Assembly: GCF_027409185.1 (NCBI RefSeq)
Contig: NC_084463.1
Coordinates: forward strand, 161,797,869 to 161,861,868
Reading direction: 5' to 3'
DNA from: Cynocephalus volans
Taxonomy: Eukaryota > Chordata > Mammalia > Dermoptera > Cynocephalidae
DNA: 64,000 nucleotides
The position numbers were made by a program, and so were the translations under genes. The notes beneath the pieces were generated by a model. It saw nothing but the letters and a program-made list of their open reading frames with translations, was not told the origin of the DNA and did no database searches. Below, piece by piece: positions 40,102 to 51,305 of the stretch (within the stretch, counting starts at the first letter, position 1; each line of letters opens with the position of its first letter).

Positions 40102-41084
40102 GTTCCCTCGTACAGCCCAGGCTGACTCAGGCCCAGCCTCCTCACCCCTCCCTGGAATGCTCTCCTGCCACGCTCTTCCCTGCCCCATTCCCCAGGCTGA
40201 TTCCAAACTCCAGGCAGCCACAGTCTCCCCCAGGGGCCAAATCTTGGTCCTCAGCACGTGTCTTGCTATAAATGAGCAGATCAAATAATGCCCTAGTGGA
40301 CCCTGTGCTTTGGCTTGAGCTCCTTAGTCACCAGAGCCTAGTTCTTGGTGGCCTCTATGACTCTGATTAAGTAAATTGTCTAGGGTCTCCAGCAGGTCTA
40401 CCCCAAGGGCCTGTGTTCTTTCCCCTGCCCCACGCTCTCTATGCCTGAACCAGGGAGGCCCCCACTGTCACTGCCTCATCTCCTTATCTATAACACAGGG
40501 GCTAGTGTTAGTCCCTATGTAGACTGTTGTGAAGAATAAAGGAGTTAATGGCTGAAAAGCCTTCAGAATAAGGAAACTCTTCAAAATATTTGTTATTATT
40601 ACATCATGGATCCTTCCCATTTTTTGAGTAGCTTCCATTGGATTGTCTACAAAGACTGAGCAGATCAGAGCTGAAGTGGAACTTTGAGATGACCCACACC
40701 AATCCCCTCAATGCATAGATGTCAACCAAGGGAAGGGATCTGCCCAAAGTCCTAAATGCAGATCTAGAAACAGGGTTCAGGTCATCTGCCTTCAAGGCAG
40801 CCTGGCCCCGTGAAACAAGCACGAGCCCTTTGATTTAGGGGATCTTGGTGTGAGAAATCCCCTATCTGGAACAGTGACTTGCCCAGCACATAGTAGGTAC
40901 TCAATAAAGGTTATTTTTTTCTTCTTTTTTCCTTCCCAGGCTAGCACTGTAGTCTCTTAACTGAGTTTAGGGTTAAGAGCTGACACAAATTAGGAGACTA
41001 GAGGACAGAAGACTTTAGTGATGCGGGTGGAGGTGGGCACTGGACCCTGGTAGGGGGCACCCATGTCACAAAGGACCTCTGACC

Positions 41085-41540
41085 TAATTCCCAACAATTC
41101 TCCACCTGGATTTCACAACTCCAGCCACACTGTCCTTGGACCCACCAGGTCACGCCCACCTCAGGACCCTTGCACTAACTTGAGCTCCTGCCTAGAATGT
41201 TCTTTCCCCAGTTCTTACATAGCTTTCTTTCCACCCCCTCCAGTCTTTGCTCAGATACTCCCTTTTCTGATCCTTCTATTGCAAATCACCACTCTCTGAA
41301 GTTTCTATCGCTCATCTTGCTTTTATCCCCATACAATTTGTCACCATCTCATATCCCATTTGTTTTCCCTGCAGGACTGCCCTGTCTCCCCGACCAGAAT
41401 GGCAGCTCTATGAGGGCAGGGATCCTGGTCTGTATTGTTCAGTGTTGTATCCCTAGTATACCTAAGGTACCATTCTAGGTCAGCACCTAGACCAGCCCCT
41501 GGTACACAGCAGGTGCTTAGCAGACATTTGCTGATGAATA
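41085..41540 (+). mobile_element. L2 LINE fragment
   Basis: L2 3' landmarks: 'ctcctgcctagaatgttctt', 'ttgctcagatactccctttt', 'atgagggcagggatcctggt' and 'agcaggtgcttagcagacat'. Confidence 0.78.
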
Positions 41541-41635
41541 TATGGCTTCCCACCACCACCTGCAGGACAAAGTCCAAACCCTCTGATCTGGCCCTGCCCC
41601 CACCTCCAGTCTCACTCCCTTCTAGGAACTTTAGT

Positions 41636-41745
41636 ATTTTATTTAATTATTTATTTATTTTTAACGGCCGGCACAGGAATCTGAACCCTTGACCTTGGTG
41701 TTACAAGGCTGCGGTCCAACCAACTGGGCCAACTGGCCAGCCCCT
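41636..41745 (-). mobile_element. tRNA-Ile-like SINE, monomer
   Basis: T-rich head, then 'aatctgaacccttgaccttg', ending 'ccaactggccagcccc'. The flanks 'ctaggaactttagt' and 'ctagggactttaaagg' look like an imperfect target duplication. Confidence 0.88.
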
Positions 41746-42344
41746 TCTAGGGACTTTAAAGGCTGGTTAAGGCCCAAATGCTGGAAGCGCCTCTACATAT
41801 ACTATGCTCATCACCCTCTGTGCTCTGGCTCATGCTGGGTGAGAAAGCTCCGCTCCTCCTGTCCTCTGCCACCAAGAGCCTGATAACTCCTGCTCAGCCT
41901 TCTAGAAGCTGGACTGCACTTGGGCGTGGCCTCCTCCAGGAAGCTCTCCCTTACCACCCTTCCCCCACCCCTAGCTCTGTTGAATGTCCCTTTAGTGGGC
42001 TCCCACTGTATCCTTCGCTTGCCATATTATTGAAATGATCTTCCCCACTAAGCCTTAAACTCCTTGGTAACAGGGACTGGGTCCCTCTCGTTTTCTCCAG
42101 TCTCCCCTATCCACCCATACACGCAAAGCAAAGTGTCGGGCTCAGTGATTGTGCTCTGGACCTGAAAGAAGAATGACGTGAGTCTGAATCATTGGTGAGA
42201 ATTAAATTGGTTGGAAAACAGCTTGATTTCCTCAAGGTACAGGCACTGATGAAAGCCAAAAGTCTGATTATATCCTGCTGCTTCTCACGGGCCTCAACAG
42301 GGCAGACTTGTTTTTCATATTTTATGATAAGAAAGAGTATCATG

Positions 42345-42580
42345 GCTAAGAGCATGGGCTTGGCGCCAGACCACCTGGGTCTGAATCTAGAGTGCTATGT
42401 TCCTAGTTGTGTGACCTTGGGCAAGTTACATTACCACTCTGTGCCTCAGTTTCCTCATCTGGATCTTGAAATAATAATAGTACCTACCTCACTGTATTGC
42501 CATGAGGATTAGGTGAATCAGTGCGTAGAAAGTGTTTAGGACAGAGCCTGACACTTAATAATCACTATGTAGGTATTAAC
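42345..42580 (+). mobile_element. MIR SINE
   Basis: Well-preserved MIR: 'taagagcatgggcttggcgc', 'gtgtgaccttgggcaagtta', 'cctcagtttcctcatctgga' and 'ttgccatgaggatta'. Confidence 0.88.
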
Positions 42581-43082
42581 TAATATGATTAAAATTGCTT
42601 TTTTAAATACTGTAAGTTTAGAAAGTGAATCAATTTAAGGAAAATGATAAAACAAGGTAAAGGTGGCCCAAACACAGAAAACCCTGGGGCCGGGAGGAGT
42701 TGGGGCCTGTTGGCTTAGTGGCTTAGCAGAGTCAGAAACACCTGGGCTCCCACCTGCTCTCACCAGCAGGTGCCCTTTGGCACTTGGCTCAGCTTCCCAG
42801 CAGCCAGATCACCAAAGAGCCAGTCTGCTCATTTGGCAGCTAGATGAACAATTCATAGAATTACTCATTGTTTTTTAAGTTGTACTTTTATCTCTGGCTT
42901 TGCCCTTGACATTTTATAAGTGAACAAGCATTCCTAGTCAACCAATCCTTCCCCTCTTTTACTGCCCCTGTGCCAGCTACTGCCCAATCCCCTGACCCTG
43001 CATGTCCCACTACCCCTACCACCACCCTCACCTCTGCCTTTGCCCCCACCTCTGCCCCTTCCTCTACTTAAAAAAAAATAAA

Positions 43083-43183
43083 TAGGGCCGGCCCGTGGCT
43101 TACTCGGTAGAGCATGGTGCTGACAACACCAAGTCAAGGGTTAAGATCCCCTTACCGGTCAACTTTAAAAATAAATAAATAAA
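43083..43183 (+). mobile_element. SINE, recombinant single unit
   Basis: Opens 'ggccggcccgtggcttactc' and then continues with second-unit sequence ('caccaagtcaagggttaaga') and a (TAAA)n tail. It is the same short form as 39699-39798. The RPS2 pseudogene abuts it on the right. Confidence 0.85.
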
Positions 43184-43185
43184 TA

Positions 43186-44058
43186 GGGCTACTTCTCCGA
43201 GAACACCACATGGCAGGTGACACCTGTGCAGCAGGAAGGCACTGGAATGGGAGGCATCTGCGGCTTCCACAGTAGCTTCAGAAGCGGCATCTGGGGCTGG
43301 GGCTGCAGCAGCAGAGCTTGCAGAGGCAAGACCGAGGACAAGGAGTGGATCCCTGTCACCAAACTGGCTGCTTGGTCAAGGACATGAAGATGAGGTCCCT
43401 GGAGGAGATCCATTTCTTCTCCCTATCTAGGAGTCTGAGATGGCTGTTTTTTCCTGGGAGAATCCCTCAAGGATGAGGTTTTGAAGATTATGCCAGTGCA
43501 AGAGCAGACCGGTGCTGGCCAGCGTTCCAGCGCAAAGCATTTGTTGCCATCGAGGAGTACAATGGCCACATTGGTCTGGGTGTTGAGTACTCCAAGGAGG
43601 TAGCCACTGCCATCCAAGGGGCCATCAGCCTGGCCCAGCTCTCCATTGTCCCTGTGCAGAGAGGCTACCAGAGGAGCAAGACTGGCAAGCCCCATCCTGT
43701 TCCTTGCAAGGTGATAGGTCGCTGCAGCTCTGTGCTGGTGCACCTTGTCCCTGCCCCTAAAGGGGCATCTCGGTCCTCGTACCCAAGAAATTGCTGCTGA
43801 TGGCCAATGTTGACAAATGCTACACATCAGCCGGGCGCTACGTGCCCACCTTGGGCAATTTCACCAAGGCTGCCTTTGTGCCATCTCCAAGACTTATAGC
43901 TGTCTGACCACTGACCTCTGGAAGAAGACCATGTTCACCAAGTATTCCTATTAGGAACTCACTGACCATCTTGTAAAGACCATCTTGTAGCTCCAGCTGT
44001 AGCTACAACAAAAGGTTTTTATACAAGAAAAATAAAGTTAATTAAGCCTGTTAAAAAC
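43186..44058 (+). pseudogene. RPS2: RPS2 processed pseudogene
   Basis: An intronless copy of the mRNA for 40S ribosomal protein S2, starting near ATG 43210. Recognisable pieces include '[18 protein letters not shown]'-type sequence (RPS2 PVQKQTRAGQRTRFKAFV), '[20 protein letters not shown]', '[19 protein letters not shown]' and '[16 protein letters not shown]'. Several frame changes and base changes mean it cannot encode S2; the N-terminal Gly/Arg-rich repeat is shortened. It ends with an AATAAA-type signal near 44030 and an A-rich tail (aaaaacaaacaaac), typical of L1-mediated retroposition. It has no promoter of its own. Confidence 0.93.
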
Positions 44059-44069
44059 AAACAAACAAA

Positions 44070-44460
44070 TAATAAGGTTCCCCCAGACCCTGCCTGGGGT
44101 TTCATGGGGTCAAAACTATTTTCGTAATACTATTTTCATAATAAAAATATTTTCATAAAACTGTTTTCATAGTACATTGTTTGCCTCTTTACACTCACTC
44201 TCCCCTGAGTGTAGAGTGTCTTCCAGAGGCTACATGATGTGTAATATTGCAGCAGAAAGCATGCAGAAGCAGATATGAGAATCACTGTCTTCTATTAAGC
44301 CAGACACTGAAGAGATTTGCAAAAGTGTGAAACAGCCACTCTCCTCCATACATCTTGTTGTTTTGGAAAACAGTTATTTTTCAAAAAAATAGACAATTTC
44401 TGTTAACATAATGATATCTGTGTTCATTTAAGTGAATTAAACATTTTTAAATATGCAAAG
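44070..44460. mobile_element. hAT-Charlie-type DNA transposon relic
   Basis: 'ccagaggctacatgatgtgt', 'gcagaagcagatatgagaat', 'tctattaagccagacactga' and 'tgttttggaaaacagtta' are a known mammalian hAT-Charlie phrase set. No transposase frame. The exact subfamily is not certain. Confidence 0.65.
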
Positions 44461-44659
44461 AAATGAGCTGTCTCTTTAATGCATTAGCAAATAAAGAAGA
44501 TATTGGGCTTTATGGATGTAGGCCCTGCCCTTGCTTGGGTAGTGAAAGGGCTGTAGCAGATCATCCCAACCCAGATTTAAAGTATTTGTCTGGATCCAGG
44601 CCAGGAACAACACTAAAACTTTCAGAAAAATCCTCCATAATTTAGAGAATTGATTTTCT

Positions 44660-44835
44660 TTTCTTTTTTTGTTTATTTAAAAAAGCTGACTGGTAAGGGG
44701 ATCTTAACCCTTGACTTGGTGTTGTCAGCACCACGCTCTCCCAAGTGAGCTAACCAGCCATCCCTATATAAGGATCTGAACCTGTGGCCTTGGTGTTATC
44801 AGCACCACACTCCCAAGTGAGCCACAGGCTGGCCT
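44660..44835 (-). mobile_element. tRNA-Ile-like SINE, tandem dimer
   Basis: Reverse dimer with T-rich head and 'gagccacaggctggcc' end. The flanking 'agagaattgatttt(c)' repeats at about 44644 and 44837 form a target-site duplication. Confidence 0.92.
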
Positions 44836-45189
44836 AGAGAATTGATTTTCATCCAGTTATCATAGAGTACAGTTTCCTCAGAGAATGCCTTTTCTTACTC
44901 TGCAAGATTGTTGTGAGGATTAAATAAAATAATATCCTTAAAGCACCTTAGCATGGTGCTTGCAAAGAGTTGGTTGTCAACACAACTGGGTTTGCTGGGA
45001 TGGGACCAGGGGCCTCTGACAGCATGGAGGCCTGACAGGCAGGAGCCCAAACTACAGCAAGACACGCAGGGCAAAGTCCCCAGACCCGGGATTAAGTCAT
45101 GACTCCAACCTTCAGGCGCAAGTTACATTCAACTGGTTCTCAGTTGAATGACCATGAAAAGCACTTTGTAATCAGTACAGCACACATGA

Positions 45190-45415
45190 ACATTAATTAT
45201 CATTATTATTATTATTATTATTATTTTTTTTTTTTTTTTTTTTTTAAAGATGACCGGTAAGGGGATCTTAACCCTTGACTTGGTGTTGTGAGCACCACGC
45301 TCAGCCAGTGAGCGAACCGGCCATCCGTATATGGGATCCGAACCCGGGGCCTTGGTGTTCTCAGCACCACACTCTCCCGAGTGAGCCACGGGCCGGCCCA
45401 TCATTATTATTATAT
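45190..45415 (-). mobile_element. SINE dimer inserted in an (ATT)n repeat
   Basis: A reverse dimer (about 45222-45400) with a long T run, flanked on both sides by 'atcattattattatt'. This is either target duplication or simple-repeat continuity. Confidence 0.9.
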
Positions 45416-45879
45416 TCACCGAACCCATAATTACGATCAACAGTGGGGGATCACACAGCTATGGGATTTAGGTCTGGAACTGTAGGAAAGCCTATCCTAT
45501 AGATCTCCATATTCAAAAACCAGCACAGAAAGCAGGATTTGCTATGGCAGTGTTTTAAAGCAGGACTAGCAGTCTCCAGTCTCCTGTGGCTCCCCTTCCA
45601 AAGCCTGTCCCGGCTATAGAATGCTCTTTCATGCCACCTCTGAGACCTAGATGCCCTAACTAGGCCTGTGTGTCTAGGACCATACCCTCCCTGTCCCATC
45701 TCTGTTTTTCTAACCCCATCCAGGACTAATTCACAGTGAGGCACTGTTTCCCAAAGCTTACATCCCAGTAACGATAATAGCTATGAAGAAACAAAATGGT
45801 TCTTTGATCAAAGTTAAACAGGTTTATTTTTTGCAAGACCTCTCAGAGCTTTCAATATGCTAATATGCACTGAAAATGT

Positions 45880-46165
45880 TCCCCAAAGTTGTTTGACCAT
45901 GGAACCCTTTTTCCAGGGCTATACCCCAGTATTAGCTTACCATGCAACACACTTTGGGAGATGCTATACTGCTGCACTAAGCTTCCTGTCTTACTCCTCC
46001 TGATTGTGTTTGCTTTTCAAAGGGGCTGATTCTGTAGTGCATCAGTTACCAAACTATAGGCCAAGGCCAAATCTGGTTAGCTGCCTGTATTTGTAAATAA
46101 AGTTTTATCGGAACACAGCCCTGCCTATTTGCATCTGTAGTGGTCCTTTACAGAAAAATCATTTC
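45880..46165. mobile_element. hAT-type MITE relics
   Basis: 45885-45975 ('gttgtttgaccatggaaccc', 'caacacactttgggagatgc') and 46045-46160 ('tgtaaataaagttttatcgg', 'aacacagccctgcc') resemble two different non-autonomous hAT repeats of mammals. Subfamily not certain. Confidence 0.6.
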
Positions 46166-46689
46166 TCACCTGGGTTATGTGTAACTTCTGGAGGATTCAG
46201 CAGTGTGCAGGTGCATGCCAGGAGAGACATAAAGCCACAATAGATCTGCCTGGAGGGTCCGTTTAACTCAAAGATCCGTAATTTCAAGCATCATTTTTAT
46301 ATTAAAACAAACACGGACACATCACCAAGTAGAATGCAAGTTTTGCATAAATTTTGGAAATATAAAGCCTTAAAGAAATTTCCCAGTCCTTTTAGGCTAG
46401 CACTGCTTCCACCCCCACCCCCCACCAACCCCTCCCAATCTCTCATCCCTGACCAAGATGCTTGTTTATGTTTCCACATTCTAACGGGTACTTTAGTCGA
46501 AGTTTGATAAGTGCTATTTTATTGGGAAAACAATAAAGTAAAAGTTTATATATCAGCACATGATGAGTGGCGATCTTTTGGACCAGGGGTCCTCTCCTAA
46601 AGCTCTCATGTTACCTATGCAGGCATGTAAGACAGACTGTGTCTATGAGCTCTCTTATCACATCTCACAGAATCACTATACCAGGAAGA

Positions 46690-46900
46690 CACATGTAGGC
46701 TTCAGGATCAGACAGCTTTGGGCTTGGGTCCTGGCTCTCCCGTTTACTGCCTGTATGATTCTGGGTAAGCTACTTTTCCTTTCTGAGCCTTCAGTTCTTC
46801 AGCTGTAAAATGGAAATTATAACATCTACTTCCCAGGTAGTTGTGAAGAGTCTAAGAAATCATGGAGAGAAAGAGTTCTGCACAGGTAAAAACATACGCT
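46690..46900 (+). mobile_element. MIR SINE
   Basis: 'tcaggatcagacagctttgg', 'gattctgggtaagctacttt', 'cttcagctgtaaaatggaaa' and 'tgtgaagagtctaagaa'. Confidence 0.75.
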
Positions 46901-47159
46901 AACTATTACTCTACTTAGGAATAACACTATAACTTAGTGTTAGCTAAGTCTCTTGAATATATGAACAGCTCTAACAAAGCAAGAGAAATAAAAGTCAAAG
47001 CCAATTGAAAAGTGGGCAAAGGACACAGACATTGTACAGAAAAGGAAACACAAGGGGTTTTTATTTTATTTACTTATTAATTCTTAAGACTTAATTGCAT
47101 TTATTTTTTTGTTTTTTTATTGTTTGGCGATTCTTATACACTTGATTTTATTTTACTTT

Positions 47160-48806
47160 ATTTATTTATTGAATCAGAGTTGATTATACATAGTTTTGGG
47201 ATTCAATGTTGACATATGTTGATCAAATCAATATTACTAGTATATATATTGTTACAAATTGTACTTATTCTTTATGGCCCTTGTCTAATCTCTCCCTACC
47301 CCCCTACCCACTTCCACCACTGATAACCCTAGATTTCTTCTTTCCCTCTGAAAGAATAATGGTTACTCTGTTGATTTGTTGCTAGATGATCTGTCCAATG
47401 CTGAGAGATGTGATCAGGTCCCCCAATATTATCATACAGCAGATGTTTCTTCTGTCACTCTGGAATGGGCTTTGTTTAGAGAGACATCCTCTTCTTTTCT
47501 TTGGTCTCTGCTGGTGACTCTCCTTGTATCAATGCATGCCAGTGGCTGGTGGACCATCTGTGTGGTGTTGTGATGTCTAGCCACTTTTGCAGCAGCCATG
47601 GTTACTGCAGTGGCTGTGGTGGGCCACCCACATGGAGGTGATGTTTTTGCCATGGTCCTTGGCACTGGTGGTGTGCCTGGTTGTGGGCAGTGTTCCAGCC
47701 CCTGGCTCCATGCCCCGAGGCACTGGTGGTGTGCCAGGTTGTGGGTGGGGTATCCTGTTCCTGGATCCAAACCCTGCGTCCCCAGGCAGTCCCGAGGTGC
47801 TGGTGGTGTGCCTGGATGTGGGAGTGGGGTCTGGTCCCTGGCTCTATGCTTTATGTCTCTGGGCAGGCCCCAAAGCACTGGTGGTGTGCCTGGTTGTGGG
47901 CAGGGGCCCAGTCCCTGGCTTCAGCCTCAGTTCCCCTGGTGGGCCCCAAGGCACTGGTGGTTTTCCTGGGATGGAACTAATTTTTTGTCCTTTGCTTACT
48001 TCTAAAATGGGGGAACTTCCTGTGGGGACCAGTACTTGAGCCATATGATTTAGCTAAATTGCTGCTTTGCTGCTGTTTCCCTAGGGAAGACTTATTGTGC
48101 AGCTCAGGTTTTAATGGCTGACCTCATAGGTACTTACAGCTCTCCAGAGACCCAGTGCACCTACGTTGTGTAGAAACTCTGATCTGGGCCTGAGTCTTTT
48201 CATAAAACTGTACCCCATGCAATTCTGTATTCCTTACCAATCTCCTCTGAGTGGTCCTGCGCTAATTGGGGGGTGGATTGGCTGAACTTGCTGTGTCCCA
48301 GTGTTCCCCCAGTGGGTCTGTCTCCCCCACTACCCATGCTCCAAACACTTCCCATGGGATGAGCCTTGTGCCAGTCTCTTGTGATGACTCACCGGCCTCT
48401 GAATGGCTCCTTTTTTCAGTTGTTCTGGCTCCTCGCTCCTGTGTGGGTCCACAGGAACCCTATTAGTGGTCCTGCTGGCCTGGGGGCACCAAGGTCCTCT
48501 TCTCCCCTGCTGCCTCCAAGCAACTCCATCCGAAGGGCACAGCTGTGACTTTTGCCGGCTCCTGCTCCATGCGTTCAGCAGCTCCAGCCTTAAAGCAGCA
48601 ACGGCATGAAACGCTCCAATCAGTTTTTTCTTTCTCTCATCATGGCTTCTCCCACCTTCATGAACTCCATAGGTCTCTCCTCCTCTTTCCCTGAGCTCTA
48701 GCAGCCCCAGCGTGGCTGTTGTTACATTTTTATAGCTGTAAATTTGTTGATTTGTGGGAGGGAGTGATGCTGGGGACCGTCTACTCCACCATCTTGACCA
48801 GAACTT
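47160..48806 (-). mobile_element. L1-derived composite element, copy 2 (with 5' end)
   Basis: Read on the minus strand, it begins at 48806 with an L1-type 5' start (gtcaagatggtggagtagac, tccccagcatcact). About 0.8 kb of 5'UTR-like DNA follows, then a VNTR of four to five 58-78 bp units (47975-47640), a block with 'gagagtcaccagcagaga', a roughly 80-bp ORF2-like block ('atattgggggacctgatcac', near 47430) and an L1-type 3'UTR ending in a (TAAA)n tail at about 47160. No ORF1, reverse transcriptase or endonuclease domain is present. The block order is the same as in 38428-39053. The open frames across the VNTR (about 150 aa) are by-products of the repeat. Confidence 0.7.
47640..47975 (-). repeat. 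VNTR inside the composite element
   Basis: Four full units and one partial unit, each starting with 'cactggtggtgtgcc(t/a)gg' on the plus strand: near 47661, 47721, 47799, 47877 and 47952. Spacing is 58-78 bp. Units differ at many bases, so they are old or freely diverging. Confidence 0.85.
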
Positions 48807-49337
48807 CACAAATAGCTTTTAAATATATGAAAGATGCAACTTCTTGCATTAGAGAAATAAGAACACAACTCAAACAAGATACCATTTTTCACCTACCAGG
48901 TAGGCAAAGATTTAAAAATTTGATAATATACTCTGTTGGTGAGAGTGGAGAAAGAGGTACACTCATGAAATGTTGATGAGAATGCAAATTGTTACAGCCT
49001 GTGCATAGGGTAATGCTCAGTACAGATCCAAATTACTTCACTTATGCTGAGATACAATTCTACTTCCAGGAATTTAAACTATAGATATAGTTGCATGTAC
49101 TAAGTACATGAACAAGGATGTTAGAGCATTGTTTGTGCTTGTAAATGTCAAATAACAAGGGACTGGTTAAATAAAATACAAATACACATAGTGAAATACT
49201 ATATAGTTGTCAAAAAGAATAAAGTAGCCATATATATATTGATATGGAATAAGCCTGAGGTATGTTAAGTAAAAAAACAAAGTGGCAAAACAGGGGTTCT
49301 GTGCCATGACTGGCGTAGTTATAAATTTGTGCATAGG

Positions 49338-49940
49338 TGTTAGAGTGAGCAGGACTGAAGCCATGTTGGGACCTAAAACCACATGGACTCTAAGAGATTT
49401 TAAAAGGATGCAGTTTTTTTTCTTAGCATGTATTTCTCTGAGTTCTCCCTTTTCCCATGGTTATTTGATATTTTGAACCTTGGTTATGCAAGGTTAGGCA
49501 AGGTGACATTATTTACATGACCGTAAAGTTGTTTTCCAGCCAGGCTGGAGCTGCAAACTTGCATGTACTATCCAGGCCCTGAGATAAAGATGGGAGCAGA
49601 AACCAGACGGAGTCTTGGTGAGACTTTACACCTGAGACCTTGTGCAAAGCCCTTACTGCTCACGTGCTCCTCCCTCCTGCTTTTCATTTCCCACGTTCCA
49701 TTCCCTCAACCCCCTCTTTAAACCTGAGTAAACCTGAGTCTTTGAGATGGCTCAAGCCTGGCTGTTCTCCTTCAGGTTTACCATAGGGAGGTTGGTGAGC
49801 CTGACAACCTTCCTCAGGTCACTGGTATTCCTGAATATAAGCTGACTTCCATTTTCACCAACATTTGATTTTGGTTTTTGTCTGGGGCAGGCAGACAGAC
49901 CTGTGAGTTCAGTATCAGTTTTGGGGAACTTCAGTCAACA
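49338..49940 (+). mobile_element. LTR fossil, family Y, uninterrupted copy
   Basis: About 600 bp, beginning 'tgttagagtgagcaggactg' and ending near 'cttcagtcaaca'. It matches the split copy at 35847-37491 through 'ttgttttccagccaggc' and 'ccattccctcaaccccctct'. It is a solo LTR with no coding part. The family name is not known to me. Confidence 0.65.
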
Positions 49941-49984
49941 GCTGCCTGCCTGTAACATAGGTAATATATACACATACACTCTCA

Positions 49985-50379
49985 TGGAGTTTGGATGTGT
50001 TGTCGCCTCCAAAACTCATGTGGAAATTTGATCCCCAATGTGGCAGTGTTGGAAACTGATTGAGTCACGGGGGTGGATTCCTCATGAATGGATTAGTGCT
50101 CTCCCTGGGGGAGGGGGGATTAATGAGTGAGTGCTTGCTCTGTTAGTTCCCGTGAGAGCTGGTTGTTTATAGGACCCTGGCACCTCCCTCCCTCTCTCTT
50201 GCTTTCTCTCACCATGTGATCTGCCTTTACCAGCCTGTCACTTTTCACCATGAGTAGAAGCAGCCTGAGGCCCATGCCAGATGCAGCTGTCCCAGAATTG
50301 TAAGCCAAATAAACCTGTGTTCTTTATAAATTACCCAGTCCCAGGTATTCCTGTTATAGCAACACAAAACAGTAATACA
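49985..50379 (+). mobile_element. MaLR LTR fossil, MST-like
   Basis: Solo LTR: 'tggagtttggatgtgttgtc' at the start, 'ttctttataaattacccagt' and 'cagtaataca' at the end, with 'ctgagtcacgggggtggatt' between. It is moderately diverged with no internal region. Confidence 0.8.
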
Positions 50380-50394
50380 TGCTCATATATGTAT

Positions 50395-50890
50395 AGGCTA
50401 TCTCTGAAATAGTTCATACAATGGCCTACAAGGCCTTACATAATCTAACTTGCCCCTTGTCATGACCCCTCTGATTCATCTCTCCCTGTCATTCCACTCT
50501 ACTCACACCAGCCACCTTGCTGTTCCTGGAACACCCCAACAGCTACCAATGGCTGTCAAAAGTTCTCCCAGACGTCCACAGGATTCACTTTTTCACCACC
50601 TTCAAGCTTTTGCTTAAATCTTACCTTCCTGGTGAGGTCTACATGACCTTCCTAATTAAAACCACATCCCTCACTCTGTCTTGCCCCTCACCCTACTCTA
50701 CCTTTGTCTTTTGTCCATAGTACTTATCATCTTCTAACATTCTATTATTCAATGTGCTTAGGTACTAGGTTTATGGTTTATTGTGTTTCCCCCCTGTAAA
50801 CTCTACAAAGGGTAGGGATTTTTGTTTTCTTCACTGATATAGACCAAGCATCTAACACTAGTAGGTGCTCAATAAGTTTTTGCTGAATAA
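50395..50890 (+). mobile_element. L2 LINE fragment
   Basis: L2 landmarks: 'atggcctacaaggccttaca', 'ccttgctgttcctggaacac', 'cttttgcttaaatcttacct' and 'gtaggtgctcaataagtttt'. Confidence 0.82.
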
Positions 50891-51048
50891 GGGAACAGAA
50901 TGATATACAAGAATCCGGTAACAGCTATCATCCCCAGGGAGAGGAACTGAGATATTGGAGGCAGGTATGGGAAGGAGACTTACTTTTTGGTATATACCCT
51001 GCTGTGCTTTGTACCATGTGCTTGTTAACTGTTAAAACTTAAATTAAA

Positions 51049-51193
51049 GGGCCGAGCCCGTGGCGCACTTGGTAGAGTGCTGCGCTGGCAGCGCGGCGAC
51101 GCTCCCGCCGCGGGTTCGTATCCTATATAGGACTGACCGGTGCACTCACTGGCTGAGTGCCGGTCACGAAAAAACGACAAAAAAAAAAAAAAA
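51049..51193 (+). mobile_element. Second SINE family (GTCACGAAAAA tail)
   Basis: Starts 'gggccgagcccgtggcgcac', then 'ccgcgggttcgtatcctata' (box B region), and ends 'gagtgccggtcacgaaaaaa' with an A tail. A 15-base direct repeat (aaaacttaaattaaa, 51034-51048 and 51194-51208) flanks it. The tRNA-like head differs from the Ile-like family. Confidence 0.9.
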
Positions 51194-51305
51194 AAAACTT
51201 AAATTAAAAATGTTAGCCCTACCAATAGTATGCGAGAACTGGAAGAAATGACAACTCAGGTCCCCTTCTTATGACGTATGATGATCCTGGTGCAGAGAAG
51301 TTAGG

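Larger units (their letters stand above)
46935..49275 (+). mobile_element. Old L1 interrupted by the composite element
   Basis: L1 3'-proximal sequence in two colinear pieces. 46935-47060 has 'aaagtgggcaaaggacacag', and 48815-49275 has 'gaacacaactcaaacaagat', 'atgttgatgagaatgcaaat' and 'aggaatttaaactatag'. In an intact L1 the two pieces are adjacent, so the 1.7 kb between them was inserted later. Confidence 0.7.

Noticed and set aside
47587-48044. Open frames of 135-150 aa on both strands
   Set aside because: They coincide with the VNTR whose unit lacks stops in several frames. No start context, domain or splice sites.
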